DNA from: CBDVAK01 sp965371945
Lineage (GTDB): Bacteria; Pseudomonadota; Gammaproteobacteria; Competibacterales; JAHEDQ01
Direction: 5' to 3'
Assembly: GCA_965371945.1 (NCBI GenBank)
Contig: CBDVAK010000053.1
Span: forward strand, 1 to 15,192
Length of the DNA stretch: 15,192 bases
Shown here: positions 1 through 7,053 of the stretch, one piece after another
How positions within the stretch are numbered: the stretch's first letter is position 1
How the letters are laid out: each line of letters begins with the position of its first letter
Notes under the pieces: model-generated
Told to the model about the DNA's origin: nothing
The model's input: only the letters and a program-made list of their open reading frames with translations
Databases searched by the model: none
Program-made: the position numbers and the translations under genes

Positions 1-62
1 CACGCCACCGACGAGAGAACCCGCCTGGCAATAGCAGCGCGGGATGCGCGTGCGGATTCAAG

Positions 63-1988
63 CTATGAAAACAGCGTCAATTGTTCCGCCTGCTCTCGAC
101 TATTGTTGATGTCAGTCTCTTGATCGTGCACTTTGGCATCCACCTGTGGTGGCGGATGGACCGCTTCTCCGGCGGCATGCTGGATCTGCTGCTCAACGCC
201 CAGAACGAAGCTACGGACCTGAACGGGCGCGACCAGCTTTAGGTCGGTTCGGGTCTCTGCCTGGCGCAGCGTTTCGAGTATCTCCCGACCCACGGATGAG
301 TTCCATTCCAAGGAACCGGTGAGATACAGTTCCGCATTCAAGCGGTCGATGAAAGCTTCGATCTTTGCGCCCACAGGGTGGCGCAAACACCAATGATTCA
401 CTTGATCTAGGACACGAAGGATCACAAGGAAAGCCAATAGAGTGCAAGCTCTACCTGGCACCGCCAGCCGCCTTCGGGTGATCCAGTTCACCCGTACCCA
501 ACTGATATCACCCTTGGCCTTGGCTTCAACGGCGACCCGGAACAGGTGTTTCAACGAGGGCGTTGCCTTATCCAGGCTATAGGTACGTCTGCGCGAGGGA
601 CGATACCGCTCCAGACTATGTTTCTTGTCAGTCCATCGTCTGCGCTCAGGCTCCTCGACGGGCCATTGGTCGGGCTCACTGACAAAGAGCAATGCCTCAA
701 AATCCCTCGCTGAGAGACGATCTTCGGCCCAACGACACCATCGATGCTCCATGGCGCGGTTCCACAGAGGGTACAGATCCCGTGACTCACCGGCCGCCCG
801 CGCCGCGACGAAACACATGCAATCTTCTTTGTTCAGAAGCATCTCGATCGTTTGTTCTTTTGCATAGAGATCCGCCGCCGATTGTTCAAATCCCAGGACA
901 CCCGGTGCCAGATAGACAATCGCACATTCATTGTTAAACACGTTGCCTATATGATTGTCGTTGTATTTGCCATTCGAGCGAGCCACCAATGATCTCAGCA
1001 GTTCCCCATCCCTCACGGGCGCTTCTTCCTGCAGGATGGACATCACCACGGCCCGTGCGCTGACCTCCTCCAGCCCCGTTTTGAAGAAGATCGAGCCGAA
1101 ATCCAGGTCGGATTCAAGCGGACTGTCTTCGAGGCCAGCCTCTGGATGGGCGCAGAGCCAGTGGTGATGCGCGGTTCTCAGGAATAAGAAGGGTGCCGAA
1201 CGAAGGGCCATAAACGCCGCCTGCGAATCGAAATCGTCATCGCCATGGTGCTCACGATAGGCATTAATCAGTTGGCGTGTCGCGACCGGTTCATTCGGCC
1301 AATAGCGGCGCATGAGCCGGTGGAGCCTCACGATTCGAATCGAGCGTGCGCCGGCGGGAGCATCAATCACATAGCCGGCATGAAATCCATATTGTGCACC
1401 ATGGACGAAATGAGCGCTCAAGGCCATGGCCGTGGCCAATAACTCAGGCGTTTTCCCGCTCAAAGTGACCAATGTATGAAAGGGCCTCGGAAGACCATAC
1501 CGCTCTTTCAATTCCGTCAATACGGCAATTGCATCCTTGATCTCGTCGAGCCCGTAGGCTGGGCGAGCCCAACCCTTGTCCGTTTCCACCGCGACCTGAC
1601 TCAAGCAGTCTCCCAGCGACCCGTACTGTTTTGCCAATTCCATGGCAAGTTCACCGCTGAGACGTTCCATAGCTTGCTGGGTGAGGTTTTCACGCATAAC
1701 ATACAAACCATTCGCATCCGACAGTCGTTGCCATACCTCTTCCTTGAGCGCCTCCCGGGTCCAAGGCGAAAGAAAGTCCAGGCGCGGATCTCGCAACCTT
1801 CTTATTCCCTTCATCCGCAATGTTTCCGCCTCGTCCAGCGACAGGGCCAATGCTTCCGCCACCGTTTCCAGCGGTTGCCTATCGGACTGGAACAATCCGT
1901 AGACTCCGATCAGAATCTTTCCCAAGGGTTCTGGCATATCGTCCAGAACTTGATCCAGCGAAGGTCGACGGGTCGTATCGGTAATCAT
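63..1988 (-). CDS. Sigma-70 region-4-like / winged-helix protein with C-terminal clamp-binding-like motif
   Basis: A 641-residue predicted soluble DNA-binding protein of unknown function. Residues about 15-67 read like sigma-70 region 4: a leading helix, a YGL segment (30-32), then a helix-turn-helix ending in GIRRLRDPR (61-69), which corresponds to the end of the -35 recognition helix in sigma factors. No region 2 is visible, so this is not a complete sigma factor. Residues about 309-368 look like a winged helix of the HARE-HTH kind, ending in VYLAPGVLGFE. The remaining segments (70-300, 370-600) are helical and I do not recognise them. The protein ends EQLTLFS; QLTLF (636-640) fits the bacterial beta-clamp-binding consensus QL(S/D)LF. 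The start is the ATG at 1988, preceded by a weak CAGG. It lies 30 bases downstream of a decayed amidohydrolase gene. A hand count at 1441-1500 gives 30/60 G+C, against 39/60 at 9181-9240 in metH, hinting at acquisition. It could instead be a defence or mobile-element regulator. Confidence 0.8.
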   Translation of the reverse strand: MITDTTRRPSLDQVLDDMPEPLGKILIGVYGLFQSDRQPLETVAEALALSLDEAETLRMKGIRRLRDPRLDFLSPWTREALKEEVWQRLSDANGLYVMRENLTQQAMERLSGELAMELAKQYGSLGDCLSQVAVETDKGWARPAYGLDEIKDAIAVLTELKERYGLPRPFHTLVTLSGKTPELLATAMALSAHFVHGAQYGFHAGYVIDAPAGARSIRIVRLHRLMRRYWPNEPVATRQLINAYREHHGDDDFDSQAAFMALRSAPFLFLRTAHHHWLCAHPEAGLEDSPLESDLDFGSIFFKTGLEEVSARAVVMSILQEEAPVRDGELLRSLVARSNGKYNDNHIGNVFNNECAIVYLAPGVLGFEQSAADLYAKEQTIEMLLNKEDCMCFVAARAAGESRDLYPLWNRAMEHRWCRWAEDRLSARDFEALLFVSEPDQWPVEEPERRRWTDKKHSLERYRPSRRRTYSLDKATPSLKHLFRVAVEAKAKGDISWVRVNWITRRRLAVPGRACTLLAFLVILRVLDQVNHWCLRHPVGAKIEAFIDRLNAELYLTGSLEWNSSVGREILETLRQAETRTDLKLVAPVQVRSFVLGVEQQIQHAAGEAVHPPPQVDAKVHDQETDINNSREQAEQLTLFS

Positions 1989-2018
1989 CTTTGGGACCTG
2001 GAAATACGCGTCCTTGGG

Positions 2019-2415
2019 TTACGGGATGTTCCGACAGTTTCGCGGGATGACAGCAATGTGGTGAAACATTTTCGACTTCTCTTCATCTGAAAGTATGCCG
2101 CCCACAATTCGGTGTAACCCTAAAACAACCGGTCCACCGCGAAATCACTCGCAAACATGCACCACGACGGACCGAACAATTCTACCGTCTCCAGAACGAA
2201 GGGGCGCAGGTTCTCCACCTTCCAAACGGAATCGAAGAAACCCAAACTCTTGCCTGAGTGTCGGCCCGATAGTCGGATAGCGAGTCATTCTTAGCAAGAT
2301 CCGGGTACGAACGCACACAATCGCCTAGGGGTTCACCCACTAGCCAAGGACAATGAATCGCTTCCAAGTCCCACAAATGGCGATGGGCATCGACGATTTG
2401 CCTGCGCTTCGTCAT
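2019..2415 (-). pseudogene. Decayed amidohydrolase (COG3618-like TIM-barrel metal-dependent hydrolase), internally deleted
   Basis: Remains of an amidohydrolase-2 family gene. From the ATG at 2415 the first reading frame gives MTKRRQIVDAHRHLWDLE, with the HxH metal motif (HRH) and a following CPWL typical of the N-terminus of these hydrolases, up to about residue 45 (YRAD). From about 2248 a second frame carries the family's C-terminal region: GFFDSVWKVENLRPF, then ETVELFGPSWCMFASDF and AVDRLF, followed at once by an in-frame TAG (2120-2122). A third frame then gives LSDEEKSKMFHH, which resembles the normal C-terminal end (…KMFHHNAxxFYRL). Intact relatives are about 280-320 residues; only about 130 codons remain, so roughly the middle half is missing and at least two frame changes and one stop are present. 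It cannot encode an active enzyme. It lies on the same strand as, and 30 bases upstream of, the sigma-region-4-like gene. Confidence 0.85.
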
Positions 2416-2640
2416 GGTCCAGGTACTGTAACGGTACTAACGGCCGAAGACCACCGAAAGGTCTCCTCTTGGCCGATCGACGCAGAGTACGGTTATTGGG
2501 ATCTTGTCAGCGGATGAACTGAACCAGCGGGAAGTGAGGGGGCGGTGTGAAGGTGTTCCCGCCACGCCGTTGCCCGGAGAGTTGATTCTCCCGAAGTGAA
2601 TGGCCTATGCTGGGCGAACCCCGTGGGACCATCCGCGGCC

Positions 2641-2667
2641 CAGTCTGCCGCTGACAGCGGCAGACTG
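2641..2667. repeat. Perfect 12-bp inverted repeat (stem-loop)
   Basis: Arms CAGTCTGCCGCT (2641-2652) and AGCGGCAGACTG (2656-2667) are exact reverse complements around a 3-base loop. This is a very stable hairpin on either strand. No T-tract follows on either side, so it is not a classical intrinsic terminator. It lies about 180 bases past the cyclase stop codon and directly abuts a second hairpin. Confidence 0.85.
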
Positions 2668-2668
2668 T

Positions 2669-2694
2669 GGCGTCGGCATCGCGGTCGCGACGCC
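2669..2694. repeat. 7-bp inverted repeat adjacent to the first stem-loop
   Basis: Arms GGCGTCG (2669-2675) and CGACGCC (2688-2694) are exact reverse complements with a 12-base loop. Only one base separates it from the preceding 12-bp hairpin, so the pair forms a tandem structure reminiscent of paired extragenic palindromes or a structured 3' end. Confidence 0.7.
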
Positions 2695-2845
2695 GGGAGA
2701 CTCCGCACTGAATCCTGTTGAATCGAACTTAGCCTTGGCTCCGGGGCGAGGTGCATGTGGCTGATACAACCAATCTTGACCGTCCGGATTCGGCCACAAG
2801 CGGACGCTCAGTACGGTTAGCAGACCCTCAGCCTGAAGACCGAAA

Positions 2846-4792
2846 TCACTGCTCCGGCATACCCGCTTTCCGCAAAGCCTCGATGTAATGATCGATGTCC
2901 CGGGATTTTTTGTAGTTCGCCTCCTGGCGTATGGACTCAAGTGAAAGATCTGGTCTGATGGCCAGGACTTCCTCAACCTCCCAAGCAGCATCATCGATCC
3001 GACCCAGTTGCGCATAGGTGGCGGTGAGCGACAACTTCACCCGCACCATTGCGGGATTCCTTTCGACGCTCTGTTCGAGCAACACGACTGCCTCTTCATA
3101 GCGTCCCAACAAAAAGAGAATGCGACCTTCGACGGCGAGGTAGATGTAGGAGTACTGGGGGTTGATTTGCTTGGCACGGCGGATAGCAATAAGGGCTTCA
3201 TCGAGCCGCCCCGCGTAACTTAGAACGAAAGCCAGCGTCGCATGGCCGTCAGCGTAGTTCGGGTGCACCTCTATGGTTCGCCGGCCCGCCTCGATCGCCG
3301 CGTCGTACTTTCGTTGGGCAAGGTACAACGCGCTTCGGGTTAGATAGATTTGTGGAATACTGTCGTCCAGTTCCAATGCTCGGGCAGCAAAGTTCAGGCC
3401 CAGCCGGATGGATTCCTTCCGATCATCCGACCGGTCGAAGTTCACTTCCGTAGCGTAGGTCAAAGCCACGTTCGCATAGGCTCGGGCATATTTGGGATCA
3501 AGTTCAATGGCCTGCTTGAACAGGCGTCGGGACTCGATATTCCCCTCGCGGGTGAAATACTGATATTGTTCGAAGCCGCGCAGCAGCATATCGTAGGCAT
3601 CGGGGACGGATGTTTCGATCTTGCCGAGCCGCTTACGGTCATCTGCGGTGAGGGTGACCGCAAGTGCCGCGACGATTTTGCGGTTGACCTCGTCCTGCAA
3701 CGAAAAAACGTCAGCCATGGTCCCGTCGAACCGTTCGGCCCATATATGCCCGCCAGTGGTAGCATCGATCAACTGGGCGTTGATGCGAATCTGTTCTCCG
3801 GACCGTCGTACGCTACCTTCCAGCACATACCGCACCCCGAGATCGCGGGAAACCTCGCGCAGGTCCGGGGACTTGCCTTTGTAGGCGAAGCTCGAGTTAC
3901 GGGCGACCACGAACAGGCCGGAAATCTTGGACAGATCGGTGGTCAAGTCTTCGGTTATGCCATCGGCAAAGTACTCCTGTTCCGGGTCACCACTCATATT
4001 GGTGAACGGCAGCACTGCGATCGACGGTTTGTCGAGCGGATCTTGCGGTTTGACCTCGTCCGATTTGGCAGCCGATGGTTGATCCGGTAACGGATTCGCC
4101 ACTTGCTGCACCGGCGTCGGTTCGAATTCCGGTGCCCAAGGCTGGAACCAGGCCAGCAATCCACCACCCGCAATGACCACGGCGGCCGCGCCAGCAGTCA
4201 GCCACTTGATTGTCGAGACCCTTCGAGACTCAGGGATGTCAGGGGCCGCCGGCAGTTCGGCGCCGTCTGTCAACCGTACAGCGTACACACGAACAGGCTC
4301 ATCAAATCCCTTGACCTCCCGTTCACCGAGATTGTCCTGATCCAGGGGCATACGCTGTGGAAGTGCTTCGTGAATCGCGCCGGTGATGCAGACCCCACCG
4401 GGCGCGGATAACTGTTCCACACGTTGCGCGAGCACAACCCCTGCGCCGGTGACTGTGCCGTCGGCGAATACCACCTCTCCCAGACTGATGCCGATACGCA
4501 CGCTCGGCGCGATGTCGTCGGTGATCTTGCGCAAGTGCTCTAATTGTGACCGCTGGAACGCCAGAGCCGCACAAACCGCATCAGAGGCGCGGGCAAACTC
4601 CGCGACCAGGGCATCCCCTCGGATTTCGTGCACTGCGCCGCCAAAGATTGCAATGGTCTCCGATAACCGTTTGAAGGTGTCGGTGATCCGTTCGTGGGCA
4701 ACCATTTCATTGAGCTGGACGAGAGCGGTGGAGCCGGCGATATCAGCGTGGAGAATGACCGCCAGCCTCAGCTGTGGTTGCGCCGTGGCCAT
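2846..4792 (-). CDS. Class III adenylate/guanylate cyclase - TM - TolB-like - TPR protein
   Basis: A 648-residue inner-membrane signalling protein. Residues about 8-172 form a class III nucleotide cyclase domain with both metal-binding aspartates (D17 in HADIAGST, D60 in RGDALVAEF) and the transition-state arginine (R124). The substrate-position lysine is Glu (E56), and the usual Asn in the VNxAAR motif is Val (V120), so activity and ATP/GTP choice are uncertain. One membrane helix follows at about 196-216, then a TolB/FlgO-like domain (about 256-385; starts SIAVLPFTNMSGDPEQEYF) and TPR-like helical repeats to the C-terminus, both probably periplasmic. The start is the ATG at 4792: it has GGAGG five bases upstream (4798-4802 on the plus strand); an upstream GTG at 4816 would place that ribosome site inside the gene. 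It follows the thioesterase gene by 184 bases on the same strand and probably has its own promoter. Confidence 0.9.
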   Translation of the reverse strand: MATAQPQLRLAVILHADIAGSTALVQLNEMVAHERITDTFKRLSETIAIFGGAVHEIRGDALVAEFARASDAVCAALAFQRSQLEHLRKITDDIAPSVRIGISLGEVVFADGTVTGAGVVLAQRVEQLSAPGGVCITGAIHEALPQRMPLDQDNLGEREVKGFDEPVRVYAVRLTDGAELPAAPDIPESRRVSTIKWLTAGAAAVVIAGGGLLAWFQPWAPEFEPTPVQQVANPLPDQPSAAKSDEVKPQDPLDKPSIAVLPFTNMSGDPEQEYFADGITEDLTTDLSKISGLFVVARNSSFAYKGKSPDLREVSRDLGVRYVLEGSVRRSGEQIRINAQLIDATTGGHIWAERFDGTMADVFSLQDEVNRKIVAALAVTLTADDRKRLGKIETSVPDAYDMLLRGFEQYQYFTREGNIESRRLFKQAIELDPKYARAYANVALTYATEVNFDRSDDRKESIRLGLNFAARALELDDSIPQIYLTRSALYLAQRKYDAAIEAGRRTIEVHPNYADGHATLAFVLSYAGRLDEALIAIRRAKQINPQYSYIYLAVEGRILFLLGRYEEAVVLLEQSVERNPAMVRVKLSLTATYAQLGRIDDAAWEVEEVLAIRPDLSLESIRQEANYKKSRDIDHYIEALRKAGMPEQ

Positions 4793-4839
4793 GTGAGCCT
4801 CCGGAGGGGCCTTCACAGGAAAATCAAGCTACTACGCAA

Positions 4840-4845
4840 ACTATA
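4840..4845 (-). promoter_or_regulatory. Candidate -10 box of the cyclase gene
   Basis: TATAGT on the minus strand (5 of 6 to TATAAT), inside a perfect 10-base palindrome AACTATAGTT (4839-4848), about 48 bases before the cyclase ATG. No good -35 hexamer is seen at the usual distance, so it would need an activator, or it may be an operator. Confidence 0.35.
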
Positions 4846-4883
4846 GTTCAGATCGGTGTGTCGAGTACTTGGCGTCCCGCGCT

Positions 4884-4904
4884 GCCGGACAGTGAATGTC
4901 CGGC
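4884..4904. repeat. 8-bp stem-loop between thioesterase and cyclase genes
   Basis: Arms GCCGGACA (4884-4891) and TGTCCGGC (4897-4904) with a 5-base loop. It sits after the thioesterase stop and before the cyclase -10 candidate. No T-run follows on the minus strand, so termination is possible but not classical. Confidence 0.6.
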
Positions 4905-4976
4905 GTTACCCGGGGAACGCTCATTGCCTGCGGGCACCTCTGCAGTGTCTGAGTGATTCGCGAAGGCTGGAGCGCC

Positions 4977-5411
4977 TCAAATCAGGATTGCTTGCAACAC
5001 CTCGCGCATCGGCTCCCGAAGCGCGGCCGGGCGACGACTGGCGCGGTCCACATAGACATGAACGAATTCCCCCTGGGCCGCGGCTTGATCATCGTGGTTG
5101 CGGAATAGCCCGATCTCATAGCGCACGCTACTGCTGCCGATCCTGACAACCGCCAGCCCGGCCATCACCGTATCGGGAAAACTGATGGGGGCAAAATACC
5201 GGCAGCTGGTTTCGACCACCAATCCGATTACCGGACTGAGTCCGGGGTCCAGAACGGCGCTGTCGATCAGATAGCGGTTCACCACGGTATCGAAATAGGC
5301 GTAGTACACCGCGTTGTTGACGTGCCCATAGACGTCATTGTCCTGCCAGCGGGTGCTGATCTCCAGGAAATGCCGATAGTGATCGCGGTGGTGTGGCTTC
5401 GGCCTGCTCAT
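4977..5411 (-). CDS. Acyl-CoA thioesterase, 4HBT/YbgC-like hotdog fold
   Basis: A 144-residue cytosolic single hotdog-domain thioesterase of the 4-hydroxybenzoyl-CoA thioesterase/YbgC/FadM-type group, predicted to hydrolyse acyl-CoA thioesters; the substrate cannot be read from sequence. The diagnostic motif near the N-terminus is RWQDNDVYGHVNN (21-33), containing the family's catalytic acidic residue (D24 or D26) and the HVNN segment that begins the central hotdog helix. Length matches the family (about 130-150 residues). The ATG at 5411 is chosen because family similarity starts just after it; a GGGA lies about 6 bases upstream. The frame stays open to 5621, but that extension has no family similarity and would overlap the divergent gene. 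It is divergent from the HDOD-phosphatase gene, whose start is 64 bases away. Confidence 0.88.
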   Translation of the reverse strand: MSRPKPHHRDHYRHFLEISTRWQDNDVYGHVNNAVYYAYFDTVVNRYLIDSAVLDPGLSPVIGLVVETSCRYFAPISFPDTVMAGLAVVRIGSSSVRYEIGLFRNHDDQAAAQGEFVHVYVDRASRRPAALREPMREVLQAILI

Positions 5412-5475
5412 ACGAAATCCCGGCGTATCGGTAACGGACCATGCAGCCGCGGCGGTTCGCACCCGGCAGGCGCGA

Positions 5476-7053
5476 ATGCTGCATAGCTGGTCCGAACATT
5501 GTCTAGGGAACGTGACATTGCACATGGTACCGCTTTCGGGTGACCAAGGAAGGCACTTGGCCCTGCCACCACTGCCGGACCCCCAGAGCCCACAGGCGGA
5601 ACACGATCGTGCGGTCTGCATATCGGCACGCTATGCCCTGGCCGACGACGACCTCCCCGGCCTCGATATCGCCGAATTCTGGGAGGATGCCCTGCGCCGG
5701 TCGATCGCCGCCAGGCTGATCGCCGAGGCCCTGGGCCACGACCCGGAAATGTATCTGGCGGCAGGCCTGTTGCAGGACTTCGGGCTACTGATGATGATCC
5801 ACCGTGAACCTGACAAGGCCGGCTTGTGGCCGAGCCTGCGTAGTGCCGATCCAGAGTCCCGATATCGGCAGGAGGCCTGGCACTTCGACCTCAGCCACGA
5901 ACAAGCCGCCCTGAGCCTGTTTGCAAGACATGGATTGTCGGACGCGTGCTGTGAGGCCATTGCCACTCATCACCAGCCCGGATCGAATGCAGCTGCCGGC
6001 ATTCTACATTGCGCAGACTGGATGAATGCGGTGTACGCCTGCAGCGACCAGGTGGCGGCACTCGACCACTGCCGCCAGGAAATGCTAAAGCTGCTGGGCA
6101 TAAAAACCCAGCTAACCGATTCACTGCTGGCAAAGCTGCCGGCACAAATGACATCTGAAATGCCCGCCTTCGGGCTTTGTGTATCCGCGCAGCAGTCGTT
6201 CGAGGATATCATCGCACAAGCGAGCACCACGCTGCTGGAGGAGCTGTTCAGTCATCAGGACCTCAACCGACAGCTTCAGCAAGCCCTGCAGGACCGCGAC
6301 CACCTCGCCAGCGAGTTGCACCGCGACCTGAGACTGGCGCGCGAGATACAACGCAATTTGCTGCCGCCAACCCTGGTGGCGGACATCACGTTGACCGGGC
6401 TCAACATTCCCGCCAAGCATTTGTCCGGAGATTTCTATGATTTCTACACCAGAGACGATGGCTGTATCGCGTTCTGCTTGGGTGACGTGTCGGGCAAGGG
6501 TGTCAACGCGGCCATCCTGATGTCCAAGGCCTGCGGCCTGTTCCGTGGTCTGGGTCAGCACATTCGTGATCCCGCCGAAGTGATGGCGAGGATCAACCAC
6601 GATCTCCACCAAACCGCGACCCGCGGCATGTTCATCACCATGATCGCGGGACTCTACGAACCCGCCACCAACCTTGTCGAACTGGTCAACGCCGGTCATC
6701 TGCCCGCATTGTTGGTCGCCCCCGACCAACGCGTCACCACCTTCGCTGCACAACAAGCCCCGCTCGGTATCGACAACAGCCGACACTTTCAAAAGATACG
6801 GTTTCCACTTCGGGATCACAGCCTGTATCTGTTTTCGGATGGCCTGACGGAAGCGCACGGCCCTGACGATGCCCCGCTGGAGGTATCGGGCCTGACCACG
6901 ATGCTGTGCAATCTGGCAGCGCTGACGCCCGCACAGCGTATGGCACAGCTCAAGACACATATCGGGTCGAACCAGGCCGGGCCACGCGACGACATTACCG
7001 TCCTGCTAATCGCCGGCCAGGCGCAGGGCCACGGACCGCGACCATCACGATAG
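5476..7053 (+). CDS. HDOD (partial) - coiled coil - SpoIIE-type PP2C phosphatase
   Basis: A 525-residue cytosolic signalling protein. The C-terminal part (about 300-512) is a SpoIIE/RsbU-type PPM phosphatase with all the metal motifs: GDFYDF (318-323), GDVSGKG (336-342), AGHLPALL (406-413), SDGLTEA (454-460) and DDIT (505-508). It should dephosphorylate Ser/Thr on a partner such as an anti-sigma antagonist. A predicted coiled coil or signalling helix (about 252-295, ending LAREIQRNLLPP) precedes it. Residues about 65-170 resemble the second half of an HDOD domain (AAGLLQDFGLLMM, then ARHGLSDACCEAIATHHQP); the first half of that domain is not present. The start ATG at 5476 has GGCAGG about 5 bases upstream; an ATG at 5524 is the alternative. 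No anti-sigma or STAS partner is encoded beside it. Confidence 0.9.
   Translation: MLHSWSEHCLGNVTLHMVPLSGDQGRHLALPPLPDPQSPQAEHDRAVCISARYALADDDLPGLDIAEFWEDALRRSIAARLIAEALGHDPEMYLAAGLLQDFGLLMMIHREPDKAGLWPSLRSADPESRYRQEAWHFDLSHEQAALSLFARHGLSDACCEAIATHHQPGSNAAAGILHCADWMNAVYACSDQVAALDHCRQEMLKLLGIKTQLTDSLLAKLPAQMTSEMPAFGLCVSAQQSFEDIIAQASTTLLEELFSHQDLNRQLQQALQDRDHLASELHRDLRLAREIQRNLLPPTLVADITLTGLNIPAKHLSGDFYDFYTRDDGCIAFCLGDVSGKGVNAAILMSKACGLFRGLGQHIRDPAEVMARINHDLHQTATRGMFITMIAGLYEPATNLVELVNAGHLPALLVAPDQRVTTFAAQQAPLGIDNSRHFQKIRFPLRDHSLYLFSDGLTEAHGPDDAPLEVSGLTTMLCNLAALTPAQRMAQLKTHIGSNQAGPRDDITVLLIAGQAQGHGPRPSR

Larger units (their letters stand above)
2416..2845. other. Non-coding stretch between amidohydrolase remnant and cyclase gene
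   Basis: About 430 bases in which I find no convincing coding sequence on either strand; the short open frames lack family resemblance and ribosome sites. It contains two adjacent stem-loops (listed separately), a weak 5-bp inverted repeat GGAGA/TCTCC around 2576-2591, and a 10-base direct repeat AGTACGGTTA at 2486-2495 and 2810-2819. It is downstream of the cyclase gene and upstream of the hydrolase remnant, so it may hold the 3' end of the cyclase transcript. Confidence 0.6.

Noticed and set aside
2486..2819. Direct repeat AGTACGGTTA at 2486 and 2810 as att sites or mobile-element ends
   Set aside because: Ten bases occurring twice, with no integrase and no extended match, is compatible with chance.
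3350..4090. Plus-strand open frame of 246 codons opposite the cyclase gene
   Set aside because: It lies inside the well-supported TolB/TPR coding region, shows no family pattern, and is explained by the codon use of the real gene.
5412..5621. N-terminal extension of the thioesterase to 5621
   Set aside because: The extra residues are rich in Cys, Ser and Gly without family similarity and overlap the divergent phosphatase gene.
6121..6960. Minus-strand open frame of 279 codons opposite the phosphatase
   Set aside because: It mirrors the PP2C domain, whose motifs are all intact on the plus strand; the antisense product resembles nothing.
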